The notes below the pieces were generated by a model. The model was not told where the DNA came from and ran no database searches. It saw nothing but the letters and a program-made list of their open reading frames with translations. Of a stretch of DNA of 43,083 bases, positions 24,126 through 31,533 are shown one piece after another (within the stretch, counting starts at the first letter, position 1; each line of letters starts with the position of its first letter). The DNA comes from Patescibacteria group bacterium UBA918 (GTDB taxonomy: Bacteria > Patescibacteriota > Minisyncoccia > Phycocordibacterales > UBA918): assembly GCA_002293845.1 (NCBI GenBank), contig DBEA01000016.1:30836-73918 (forward strand), read 5' to 3'. The translations under genes and the position numbers were made by a program.

Positions 24126-24132
24126 TCCAGCT

Positions 24133-25230
24133 ATGAAAGCCGTATTGGATCAGGGTGAGTTTCTGGAAAAACTAGAGTTAGTGGCCAAAGTCAGCACCAA
24201 ACACGTCACGTTGCCGGTGTTGCAGTGCGTCTTGTTGGTGGCCGAAGACGAACACCTGATCATTCGTGCTACCAACCTGGAGGTCGCTATGGAGGTCGTG
24301 GTCGGGGCGCGAGTGGGGGAGTCGGGGGTGGTGGCTGTTCCGGCGGCCGTACTGCTTCAAACAGTGATGCTTGGTGGGCAAAAAGAAGTTTCCCTCAGAA
24401 GTGACGGTGGCAGTTTGGTCGTCGAAGGTTCTGGTTCTGAAACTCTCATTAAAACCGTATCACATGAGGAGTTTCCTTCGATACCTAAGATCGAAGGAAA
24501 AGGCCAAGTCATCGGTAACCACATGTTCAGTTTGGGTATAAAAGCATCCGCTTTTGCCGCATCCTTATCTTCTATTAAACCAGAATTAGGCAGTATCCAT
24601 ATTTTTCAAAAGAAAGAGCAGTCGCTGACTTTTGTGGCCACCGACTCGTTCCGTTTGATGGAGAAGACCGTTCCCCAAAAAGGTGTGGTGTTCGAGTCCT
24701 CGGTTCTGTTGCCGCAAAAGAACGCTCTGGAGATATCACGGGTTTTAGACGCCAACACGTCCAAAGATCCGGTTTGTCGTTACAATGACCACCAGTTTTC
24801 TTTAGAGTTCGATAATGGTGTCTATATCACATCAAGATTGGTTTCCGGATCCTTCCCTGATTACGAGCAGATAATGCCCAAAGAGTTCGTTGCTTCTGTG
24901 ACCGTGTTAAAAGAGGATCTGTCACACGCTTTTAAGAAGACCAGCATATTTCTCAATAGATTTTTTCAGGTCGGATTACGAATCGAAGACTCGTCTTTGA
25001 CGGTTTCTGCGTCTGGTGGTGAGGTCGGCACGACCACCGAATCGATAAAGGCCGAGGTTTCCGGAGAAGTTTTGGGTCTCAACTTCAACCAGCGTTACAT
25101 ATCGGATGTGCTCCCACATTTGGTGGACGACAGTGTTGTCATGCAGTTCTCTGGCATAGGGCGCCCGATGGTCATGAGGGGTTTGGGTGATCCTTCGGTG
25201 CGTTACTTGGTGATGCCGATGAATAAGTGA
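24133..25230 (+). CDS. dnaN: DNA polymerase III beta sliding clamp
   Basis: 365 aa. Ring-shaped clamp that holds polymerases on DNA and recruits repair proteins. Seen: three-domain layout, opening LDQGEFLEKLELVAKVSTKHVTLPVL, FVATDSFRL in domain II, GSFPDYEQIMP in the middle and the family C-terminus RYLVMPM near the partner-binding cleft. The frame is open from 24007, but the family start is ATG 24133, directly behind a TATAAT box. It is separated from dnaA by the putative origin. Confidence 0.96.
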   Translation: MKAVLDQGEFLEKLELVAKVSTKHVTLPVLQCVLLVAEDEHLIIRATNLEVAMEVVVGARVGESGVVAVPAAVLLQTVMLGGQKEVSLRSDGGSLVVEGSGSETLIKTVSHEEFPSIPKIEGKGQVIGNHMFSLGIKASAFAASLSSIKPELGSIHIFQKKEQSLTFVATDSFRLMEKTVPQKGVVFESSVLLPQKNALEISRVLDANTSKDPVCRYNDHQFSLEFDNGVYITSRLVSGSFPDYEQIMPKEFVASVTVLKEDLSHAFKKTSIFLNRFFQVGLRIEDSSLTVSASGGEVGTTTESIKAEVSGEVLGLNFNQRYISDVLPHLVDDSVVMQFSGIGRPMVMRGLGDPSVRYLVMPMNK

Positions 25231-25239
25231 TACATCTCT

Positions 25240-25518
25240 ATGGCCGAGTTGAAGAAAATATCTTCTCTATTCGATAAGTACAAAAAAACACTAGTGGCTC
25301 CAGAGTCTTCGGTAGTCGGTGTCTTTGTCGATGTGGTACAAGATCTTTTAGGTGTTGAGTGTCAAAAAGGTCAAGTGCGCTACAATCCGACCACACGGGT
25401 CTTGTCGTTTTTGGGGGGTGGTGTGTTACGTGGCGAGTGTAAGACACATGAAGCGGAGATATTGGCTCATTTGAGGGGTCGTTTGGGGGACAAAAACGCA
25501 CCCAGACACATTCTTTGA
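25240..25518 (+). CDS. Small protein, DciA/DUF721-like candidate
   Basis: 92 aa. A helical N-terminal half (LFDKYKKTL) and a C-terminal part RVLSFLGGGVLRGECKTHEAEILAHLRGRLG that fits the pattern of the DciA (DUF721) domain: a strand pair followed by an eLxxxkxxiLxxln helix. DciA loads the replicative helicase in bacteria without DnaC/DnaI, and DUF721 genes often lie next to dnaN or recF. Position 9 nt after dnaN agrees. The match is weak and made by eye; a different small protein is possible. It is convergent with the penicillin-binding protein gene, only 3 nt apart and without a terminator. Confidence 0.45.
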   Translation: MAELKKISSLFDKYKKTLVAPESSVVGVFVDVVQDLLGVECQKGQVRYNPTTRVLSFLGGGVLRGECKTHEAEILAHLRGRLGDKNAPRHIL

Positions 25519-25521
25519 CTT

Positions 25522-27780
25522 CTATCGTTGTCTGGTGCCAACGTCAGCACCCTCCTCTGTCAGAAGATCGTCAGCTTCGCCGGCGCCCACACCACTGGCT
25601 CCCAACAAAGAAATGAATTGGGCGTTCTTCCACTTGGTCACACCGTATTCCCATAAAATGTATTGCCCGTCACTTGCGGGGTTGTTGGGGTACGGACCAC
25701 GCGGGTCGTCTTTGTTTACGTAGTGCAATATGGAGTGGGTGTTTTGATAGAGGGCCAGCAACAACGCCGCTGTGTCAGGCTCGTCATTTAGGTTGTTCAC
25801 CAGGCTACTAGCATCTACAAAGTAGCCGTTGGAACGTAAAACCGGCTTTATGTCGTCAGGGATAGCGGGTGGTTCGGCAAAAGATTCCTCCGGGCGCTTC
25901 TCCATGGCCACATCCATATAAGCGCGCCATAAGGGCGAGATGATCAGGCCGGATATCTCATTCATCGATCGGTTGTCGTTGTTTCCAGCCCAAGCGCCGA
26001 CGACCAAGTTCGGTGTGTATCCGAATATCCAGGCGTCACGGCGGTCGTTGGTGGTACCGGTTTTGGCCGCCACATCTTTCGATCCGAAGTAGAGAAGAGA
26101 ATTTGCGCCGTAGAGCGGCGTTCTGGCCACGTTGTCGGAAAGTATGTCGGATATCTCCAGGGCGGCATCGCGGTCCATGACCCTTTGTCCTTCCGGTTCG
26201 TCCTTGTCGACCTCTTCCAATACCGAACCGTCGTTGTCCTCGATCTTGAGAATACTCCGGGTGGGCTTCTTTACCCCTTCGTTGGCGAAGACGCTATAGG
26301 CGCCGGTCATGTCGAGTAGGGTCACTTCGCCGCCGCCGAGCACTAGTGTCAATCCATAGCGTCTCCAGTCGGTCAGGGTAGCCAAGCCGGCATCGCGGGC
26401 TAGTTTTATGGATTCTTCCATGCCGGCTAAGTACAGTGTTTTCACTGCTGGGATGTTCAATGATTGAGCCAAAGCGTTTTTCATCGAGACTGGGCCACGA
26501 AAACGGTTGTCGTAGTTTTGTGGGGAATAACAGCCGTCTTCCGAGGTGAAATTATCAGCGGCGCAAGATGTAGAAAACTGTGTCTGTACATCGAAGAGGG
26601 TCGTGGCTGGGGTGTAACCCTTTTCGAAGGCTTTGGCGTAGATGAATGGTTTAATGGCTGATCCCGGCTGCCGTTCGGCGATGGCGATGTTGTAATTGCC
26701 GTCCACTGCTTCGTCGAAATAGTCGCGCGAACCTACCATGGTCAAGATGTCTCCGGTTCTGGGGTCGATGGCGACCAGGGCGGCGTTCGACGCGTTGAAT
26801 TGCTTCTCGTTCTTGAGGGCGTATTCGTTGACGATCTTCTCTGCCTCGGTCTGCAGTTCGATGTCTAGTGTGGTTATCACTTTTAGTCCACGAGTAGCAA
26901 GTTCGTCCTCGCCAAAACGTTCGGCCAGTTGTTCGCGCACATACATCACGAAATGTGGCGCTCGAATACCAGTATTAGCATCGCCTACAAAGGTCACAAC
27001 TTCGTTCTTGGCCGCATCGTATTCGTCTTGTGTTATGAACCCGAGTTCTAACATGCGGCCAAGTACCCGATCTTTGCGGTCCTCGAGGGCCGCACGGTTG
27101 TTTCCGTGGGGAGAAAAATATGTGGGCGCTTGAGGTATGGCAGCTAGATACGCCGCCTCGGCCAAGGTCACATCGGACGCCGATTTGCCGAAGAAGGTGC
27201 GACTAGCCTCTTCGACACCGTAAATGGTGCCGCCGTAAGGCGATTCGTTGAGGTAATACCAGAGTATCTCCTCCTTGGTGAGTATTTGTTCGAGTCGGAG
27301 GGCTAGGATAGCCTCCTTCATTTTGCGGATGTAGGATTTTTCGCGGCTCAAAAGCGCGTTCTTTATCACTTGTTGGGTGATGGTGGAGCCGCCTTGGCCA
27401 CGCAGGTCGCCGCCGGTGAAGTTGTAGTAAAGCGCTCGGACTATGGCTAGCGGCCGGACTCCCCAGTGGCTAAAGAAGGTGTCGTCCTCGATGGCGACCG
27501 TCGCGTTTTTGATGTGGTGCGAGATGTTTTCGTAGGGAATGACCGTGCGTTTGACGTCTTGGTTGAGGTCATAGAGGACGATCTCGCCAGTGCGGTCGTA
27601 TATTTTGGTGGACTGCAAAACTCGGCGCTGTTCGAAGGCCGACAGGTCCGGGATGTCGAGGGTAGATATGAATATCAGGAGACCTCCGGCCGCTATGAAC
27701 CCTAAGACTGTGGCCACGACGACCCCGTCCATCAACCAATCCTTCCAGTGGATTCCGGCTCTATTTTTAGAGTTTTTCAT
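25522..27780 (-). CDS. Class A penicillin-binding protein (PBP1A-type)
   Basis: 752 aa. Bifunctional peptidoglycan synthase, anchored by one membrane segment (about residues 17-40) after a short cytosolic basic stretch. Glycosyltransferase domain: EDDTFFSHWG with the catalytic Glu, GQGGSTITQQ and RKMKEAILALRLE. Transpeptidase domain: active Ser in PGSAIKP, the SLN motif in AQSLNIPAV and KTGTT near residue 580. The C-terminal 100 residues are a polar tail. ATG 27780 is chosen because the anchor follows at once; the frame continues to 27906 through the divergent tyrS promoter region, which is unlikely to be coding. It shows that the cell makes its own wall. Confidence 0.93.
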   Translation of the reverse strand: MKNSKNRAGIHWKDWLMDGVVVATVLGFIAAGGLLIFISTLDIPDLSAFEQRRVLQSTKIYDRTGEIVLYDLNQDVKRTVIPYENISHHIKNATVAIEDDTFFSHWGVRPLAIVRALYYNFTGGDLRGQGGSTITQQVIKNALLSREKSYIRKMKEAILALRLEQILTKEEILWYYLNESPYGGTIYGVEEASRTFFGKSASDVTLAEAAYLAAIPQAPTYFSPHGNNRAALEDRKDRVLGRMLELGFITQDEYDAAKNEVVTFVGDANTGIRAPHFVMYVREQLAERFGEDELATRGLKVITTLDIELQTEAEKIVNEYALKNEKQFNASNAALVAIDPRTGDILTMVGSRDYFDEAVDGNYNIAIAERQPGSAIKPFIYAKAFEKGYTPATTLFDVQTQFSTSCAADNFTSEDGCYSPQNYDNRFRGPVSMKNALAQSLNIPAVKTLYLAGMEESIKLARDAGLATLTDWRRYGLTLVLGGGEVTLLDMTGAYSVFANEGVKKPTRSILKIEDNDGSVLEEVDKDEPEGQRVMDRDAALEISDILSDNVARTPLYGANSLLYFGSKDVAAKTGTTNDRRDAWIFGYTPNLVVGAWAGNNDNRSMNEISGLIISPLWRAYMDVAMEKRPEESFAEPPAIPDDIKPVLRSNGYFVDASSLVNNLNDEPDTAALLLALYQNTHSILHYVNKDDPRGPYPNNPASDGQYILWEYGVTKWKNAQFISLLGASGVGAGEADDLLTEEGADVGTRQR

Positions 27781-27841
27781 GTGACGTACGCTATCCTGCC
27801 ATAATATCAGGAACACGCCAATTGTGATAAACTCGATGGGT

Positions 27842-28984
27842 ATGAAATTGTCAGATGAGCTCAAAAATAGGGGTCTGATCCAAGACGCTTCGGCCGACTT
27901 GGACACGATATTGGGTGAAAGACGCGTTCTTTATATCGGTACAGATCCTACCGCCGACTCTTTGCATGTCGGTCATTTGGCATGGGTAGTACTCATGAAG
28001 CGCCTCGCGGACGCCGGACATAAGATCGTTCTTCTTGTGGGTGGAGGTACTGGCATGATCGGCGACCCTAAGGAGAAAGGGGAACGGCCGCTCTTGACGG
28101 TAGACGATATCGATAAGAATGCCGTCGCCTTAGCGGCGCAACTCAAAGCCATCCTAGGAGATCGTGCAGATTTCACGATGGTGAATAACGCCGAATGGTT
28201 ACGTGAGGTCAAGTTGTTGGATTTCCTGCGAGATACCGGCAAACACTTTACCGTGAACGAATTGATCAAACGTGATTTGATCAAACGCCGGCTTTCTAAC
28301 CCGGAAGATAGTATTTCTTACACCGAGTTCACTTACTCCCTGCTCCAGGCTTACGATTACCGGGAACTCAACCAGCGTTATGGGTGCGATCTGCAGGTGG
28401 GCGGAAGCGACCAGTGGACCAACATACTTTCCGGCGTGGACTTGATCCGCAAGCGCGAAGGAAAAGAAGTGTTCGCTTTTTCGATACCGCTCGTCACCGA
28501 CCGGTCTGGCCGCAAGTTCGGCAAGAGCGAAGGCAATGCCGTCTGGCTCGACGCCGTCAAAACGTCTCCCTATTTGTTTCATCAGTTTTGGCTCAATGTG
28601 GAGGATGAAAAAGTGATCGATTATCTGAAGATCTACACTTTTTTGTCTCTATCTGAAATAACGTCTTTGGAGGATGAGTGGAATAAAGACAGGAGTACGC
28701 GCTTGGCGCAGAAACGACTCGCCGATGAGGTGACCAAGTTCGTTCATGGAGAAGCCGTCGAATTGGAGACGGCCGTAGTCAATGTCGCCACAACAGACCT
28801 GATCGTCGATGTGTTGGTGTCGACCGGTTTGGCCTCGAGCAAAAGGGAAGCGAGAGAATTCATCGAAAGCGGCGCCGTCACTCTAGATGGTGAGAAGGTC
28901 TCTGATGTGACCGCTCAAGTGCGAGCCGGCGAGTTGCAGCGTGGTAAGCGCAAGATGAATAGTGTTCGTCTAGAAGTGAAGTAG
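27842..28984 (+). CDS. tyrS: Tyrosyl-tRNA synthetase
   Basis: 380 aa class I synthetase charging tRNA-Tyr. Seen: the HIGH-type motif HVGH (residues 42-45), the tyrosine-site signature YDYRELN with QVGGSDQW, the KMSKS-type motif KFGKS near residue 227, and a C-terminal S4 RNA-binding domain (SKREAREFIESGAVTLDGEKV). Three in-frame starts are possible: GTG 27824, ATG 27836 and ATG 27842. A TG-GATAAA extended -10 box at 27823-27831 favours 27842 with little or no leader. Divergent from the penicillin-binding protein gene across 61 nt. A terminator follows 48 nt after the stop. Confidence 0.95.
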   Translation: MKLSDELKNRGLIQDASADLDTILGERRVLYIGTDPTADSLHVGHLAWVVLMKRLADAGHKIVLLVGGGTGMIGDPKEKGERPLLTVDDIDKNAVALAAQLKAILGDRADFTMVNNAEWLREVKLLDFLRDTGKHFTVNELIKRDLIKRRLSNPEDSISYTEFTYSLLQAYDYRELNQRYGCDLQVGGSDQWTNILSGVDLIRKREGKEVFAFSIPLVTDRSGRKFGKSEGNAVWLDAVKTSPYLFHQFWLNVEDEKVIDYLKIYTFLSLSEITSLEDEWNKDRSTRLAQKRLADEVTKFVHGEAVELETAVVNVATTDLIVDVLVSTGLASSKREAREFIESGAVTLDGEKVSDVTAQVRAGELQRGKRKMNSVRLEVK

Positions 28985-29003
28985 GACGAGAAAGGCCGGC
29001 ACC

Positions 29004-29032
29004 TAATTTCCAAATTAGAAACTAGTAGCTAG
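29004..29032. repeat. TTAGAAACTAGTAGCTAG repeat fragment after tyrS
   Basis: An AT-rich stretch with an AATTTCCAAATT near-palindrome and TAG/CTAG words like those around the four-helix-bundle cassettes, directly before the terminator. Probably a small remnant of the same repeat family. Confidence 0.45.
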
Positions 29033-29061
29033 AAAAGGCGACGCTGTAAGCGTCGCCTTTT
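29033..29061. terminator. Bidirectional terminator between tyrS and the acidic gene
   Basis: Perfect 13-bp stem AAAAGGCGACGCT with its complement, 3-nt loop, ending TTTT. Serves tyrS (plus) and the acidic protein gene (minus). Confidence 0.9.
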
Positions 29062-29084
29062 CGCACCCTGATAGATCTTGACCG

Positions 29085-29333
29085 TTAAAGGTGGTCTTCG
29101 TCGTCGAACGAATCGTAGTCGACATCCTCCGCGTCCTCCTCCAGACCGGGGTCCTTTTCCTCCTCTTCCTCCTCTTCCCCGGCGTCTTCCTTGATATGGC
29201 CGAAACCTTCGGTGTCATCGGCCTCCACTGGATCGTCGCTCAATTCCTCAAGCATGGAATCGTCGATACTGGCTTCGGCTTCGCCCTCTTCCAGCTCCTC
29301 CTCTTCGTTTTTCATTTCGTGATCGGATGTCAT
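29085..29333 (-). CDS. Small extremely acidic protein, unknown function
   Basis: 82 aa, more than half Asp and Glu (runs such as EEEELEEGEAE and EEEEEEEKD), only a few basic residues, no hydrophobic core, so almost certainly disordered. Evidence that it is real: TATAAA at 29345-29350 ends 11 nt before the ATG on the same strand, as at other genes here; it lies between ruvC and a terminator without another gene; and low-complexity acidic runs would be unusual by chance. A longer plus-strand frame crosses it but is a shadow of ruvC. A possible role is as a polyanionic chaperone or nucleic-acid mimic, but this is speculation. Confidence 0.6.
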   Translation of the reverse strand: MTSDHEMKNEEEELEEGEAEASIDDSMLEELSDDPVEADDTEGFGHIKEDAGEEEEEEEKDPGLEEDAEDVDYDSFDDEDHL

Positions 29334-29375
29334 TTTGTCGCTGTTTTATATGTTTCGAAAACAGATTTTAGCGCA

Positions 29376-29846
29376 TTATCGATGATGTGCAAGTGCGGTC
29401 ACCGCCACGGCGATAGCATCGTATTCGTCGTCCATAGCTTTCAGGGGGATATTGGGCACAAGACGTCTGAGCATGTCTGTGACGGCGGTCTTGTCGCTCT
29501 TGCCATAACCGGTCACCGCCACCTTAACCTCGGCCGGACCGAATTCTTTCACGGCGGCGCCGTATTCTCGTGCCAGGAAGATGATCGCGCCCCTGGCTTC
29601 GGCCACCGCCACGGCGGTCTTTTGGTTCTTATTGAAGAAGAGCGTCTCGATGGCCACTTGATCAGGTCGATGTTCGGATATTATCGACCTGAATTGGGCG
29701 CCCGCTTCGCCGATACGCTCCGGCAAGGCGGCTTTTTTGTCGGTCAAGATACAGGTGGAGAAGATCAGCCGTTCTTTTCCGCCGTCCTTTTCCATCACGG
29801 CCACACCCAACCTGTCGTACCCAGGGTCTACGCCTATGACTTTCAT
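29376..29846 (-). CDS. ruvC: Holliday junction endonuclease RuvC
   Basis: 156 aa. Cuts Holliday junctions symmetrically as a dimer. The acidic active site is visible: D7 in GVDPG, the Glu of IETLFFNKN near residue 68, and the pair in DDEYDAIAVA near 140. It overlaps yebC by 4 nt (ATGA), the common yebC-ruvC coupling; ruvB lies just upstream on the same strand, while ruvA is not in this window. Confidence 0.95.
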   Translation of the reverse strand: MKVIGVDPGYDRLGVAVMEKDGGKERLIFSTCILTDKKAALPERIGEAGAQFRSIISEHRPDQVAIETLFFNKNQKTAVAVAEARGAIIFLAREYGAAVKEFGPAEVKVAVTGYGKSDKTAVTDMLRRLVPNIPLKAMDDEYDAIAVAVTALAHHR

Positions 29847-30397
29847 GAGTCTTCGATAGAATCAGGACTATCAGCCGCGGTGAATATTTCCTGTACGTCG
29901 CTCTGTTCCTCGAGAGCTTCTATCAGTTCGGCCAGTTTCTCGCCGTCGATATCGGAAAGTTCCATCGGGTTCTGCGGCACGAAGCCGGCGGTCGTTTTGG
30001 TGAACGCCCACATCGAGGTGCCCGGGGACCCGAGCGCGTATCCGGTTTTGGTGAAAATGTGGCGAATCTCCTGAGAGGTGCGGTTGTTGTTATCAGTGAC
30101 CGCGGTGACTATCATCGCCACGCCGCCGGGGCCAAAAGCTTCGAAGATCACCTCCTCCAGCGCTTCGCCGCCGGCCCCGGCGCCTTTTTGGACCGCGCGG
30201 TCGATGTTTTCTTTCGGCATCGAGTCTTTTTTGGCGCGCTCGATGACGGCGGCGAGACCTGGGGAGTTGACGTCACCTTTGGCCTTGCGAGATTCCATGG
30301 CGATCAGAGTCGAATGTTTGGAGAACACACGGCTCTTGACCGCGTCGGTCGCCGCCTTCTTGTGTTTGATCTTGCTCCATTTGTTATGTCCGGACAT
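29843..30397 (-). CDS. yebC: YebC/PmpR-family protein (short form)
   Basis: 184 aa, shorter than the usual 240 or so. Family start SGHNKWSKIKHKKAATDA, the DNNNRT segment and the GGVAMIVTAVTDNNNRT core are present; the C-terminal domain is cut short and ends in an acidic tail (ADSPDSIEDS). Family members were described as DNA-binding regulators, and recent work assigns some to relief of ribosome stalling on polyproline; which applies here is not known. The window has Pro-rich proteins that would need such help. Start at 30397 follows a TAGT-rich repeat by a few bases. Confidence 0.92.
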   Translation of the reverse strand: MSGHNKWSKIKHKKAATDAVKSRVFSKHSTLIAMESRKAKGDVNSPGLAAVIERAKKDSMPKENIDRAVQKGAGAGGEALEEVIFEAFGPGGVAMIVTAVTDNNNRTSQEIRHIFTKTGYALGSPGTSMWAFTKTTAGFVPQNPMELSDIDGEKLAELIEALEEQSDVQEIFTAADSPDSIEDS

Positions 30398-30454
30398 AGG
30401 TTAGTAATTAGTCAGTAGAAAATAGTAAGTAGTAGTTCGTCTAATCCAAATCGT
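30398..30454. repeat. TTAGT/TAGTAAGTAG repeat between ruvB and yebC
   Basis: TTAGTAATTAGTCAGTAG and AATAGTAAGTAGTAG words fill most of the 57-nt gap. There is no clear inverted partner and no ORF. They resemble the sequence outside the right arm of cassette 1 and the rpmH/rnpA repeat. Confidence 0.5.
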
Positions 30455-31441
30455 TTATGTCGTTTGCAGGTGGTCATGAGCAGTGGCGCTTGCGACGCGC
30501 CCGCGCGGAGTGCGCTCGAGTAAGCCGAGACGTATAAGATAAGGCTCGATGACATCTTCGATGGTCGAAGGTTCCTCGCCGGTCGCGGCCGCGATGGTGC
30601 CTAGACCCACCGGCCCGCCGCCGAACTTGTGAATGATGGCCTCTAATACCGCTCGGTCCGGTTTACCCAAACCTAGTTCATCGACCTCCAAGAGAGCGAA
30701 CGTACGCTCGACGATGTCGTCGGTTATGTCGGTTCCGTCCAGTTGGGCCAAGTCGCGACAGCGTTTCAGAAGATAATTGGCGGTACGCGGCGTGGCGCGA
30801 CATCGTTTAGCGATACTCTCCAGCACTTTACTATCGGCGTCCATACCGAGAAGGGAAGCGGAACGCCTGAGGATGTCAGCGATCTCGTTCTCGGAGTAGA
30901 AGTCGAGACGGAAAGTGCCCCCCGAGAATCGGGAACGCAACGGGGAAGAGAGCAACGAAACGCGCGTGGTGGCCGCGACCAGTGTGAACGGCGGCAGATC
31001 GAGTTGGACGGTGCGGGCGGAGGGGCCTTTACCGATGATGATGTCGAGTACACCGGATTCCATGGCTGGGTACAACACTTCCTCGATCGACTTGGAGAGA
31101 CGATGAATCTCATCGATGAATAAGACGTCTCCGGGCGAAAGGTTGGTCAAAATGGCGGCCAAGTCTCCTACGCGTTCTATGGCCGGACCGGAAGTGACCC
31201 GCATATTTGTGCCCAGAGTCTTCGCGATCAAGTGCGCCAGAGTGGTCTTGCCCAAACCTGGCGGACCATATAGAAGCACGTGCTCGGCGGCGTGTCCCCG
31301 TTCGCGCGCGGCGGTCAAAAGAATGCGCAAGTTTTCCTTGGTTTTCTCTTGGCCGATGTAGTCTTCCCAATTTTGCGGTCGCAAAGTTTGGTCCAGATTG
31401 CCAGAGGCTTCTTTGGTGAAGGTGCCGGAATCGTTCGTCAT
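30455..31441 (-). CDS. ruvB: Holliday junction branch migration helicase RuvB
   Basis: 328 aa. Hexameric AAA+ motor that drives branch migration with RuvA. Seen: opening LRPQNWEDYIGQEKTKENL, Walker A GPPGLGKTTLAH (about residues 60-72), Walker B LFIDEIHRL, sensor/ATT segment AATTRVS, Arg finger region LRSRFSG, and a winged-helix C-terminus. ATG 31441 lies exactly 6 nt after a perfect TATAAT, so the mRNA should be leaderless. The yebC-ruvC pair follows after the repeat, probably co-transcribed. Confidence 0.96.
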   Translation of the reverse strand: MTNDSGTFTKEASGNLDQTLRPQNWEDYIGQEKTKENLRILLTAARERGHAAEHVLLYGPPGLGKTTLAHLIAKTLGTNMRVTSGPAIERVGDLAAILTNLSPGDVLFIDEIHRLSKSIEEVLYPAMESGVLDIIIGKGPSARTVQLDLPPFTLVAATTRVSLLSSPLRSRFSGGTFRLDFYSENEIADILRRSASLLGMDADSKVLESIAKRCRATPRTANYLLKRCRDLAQLDGTDITDDIVERTFALLEVDELGLGKPDRAVLEAIIHKFGGGPVGLGTIAAATGEEPSTIEDVIEPYLIRLGLLERTPRGRVASATAHDHLQTT

Positions 31442-31447
31442 AACACC

Positions 31448-31453
31448 ATTATA
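31448..31453 (-). promoter_or_regulatory. TATAAT -10 element predicting a leaderless ruvB mRNA
   Basis: On the minus strand TATAAT ends 6 nt before ATG 31441. No ribosome-binding site and no good -35 box. Confidence 0.65.
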
Positions 31454-31499
31454 CAGAAATTAGCCCGACGGTGGCGAAAAAGGCAGGAACGGGTCATGC

Positions 31500-31527
31500 T
31501 TGACATTTTTTCTAAATGTGCTAAGAT
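31500..31527 (+). promoter_or_regulatory. Sigma70-type promoter of the candidate RNA gene
   Basis: Perfect TTGACA at 31500-31505, 16-nt spacer, TAAGAT at 31522-31527 (4 of 6). Predicted start near 31534. A consensus -35 is rare in this window and there is no protein gene downstream on this strand for 2 kb. Confidence 0.6.
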
Positions 31528-31533
31528 ATACCT

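Larger units (their letters stand above)
23808..24132. other. Putative replication origin (oriC) between dnaA and dnaN
   Basis: 325 nt without a gene, AT-richer than its surroundings. DnaA-box-like 9-mers: TTATCAACA (8 of 9) twice on the minus strand at 23856-23864 and 23868-23876, TTATCCATA (8 of 9) on the minus strand at 23912-23920, TTATCCAGG (7 of 9) at 23981-23989 and TTGTCCATA (7 of 9) at 24016-24024. AT-rich stretches at 24010-24080 could be the unwinding element. GATCGTTGG is repeated at 24002 and 24087, and CAACGAT-agtg-ATCGTTG forms a palindrome at 23992-24009. Position and boxes fit oriC; function is inferred. Confidence 0.75.

Noticed and set aside
27781..27906. 42-residue N-terminal extension of the penicillin-binding protein
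   Set aside because: It would cover the whole divergent tyrS promoter region and overlap the tyrS start; the anchor-proximal ATG 27780 fits the family better.
29091..30074. Plus-strand frame of 327 codons across ruvC
   Set aside because: Shadow of ruvC, yebC and the acidic gene; composition is low complexity and the ruvC motifs are unmistakable on the other strand.
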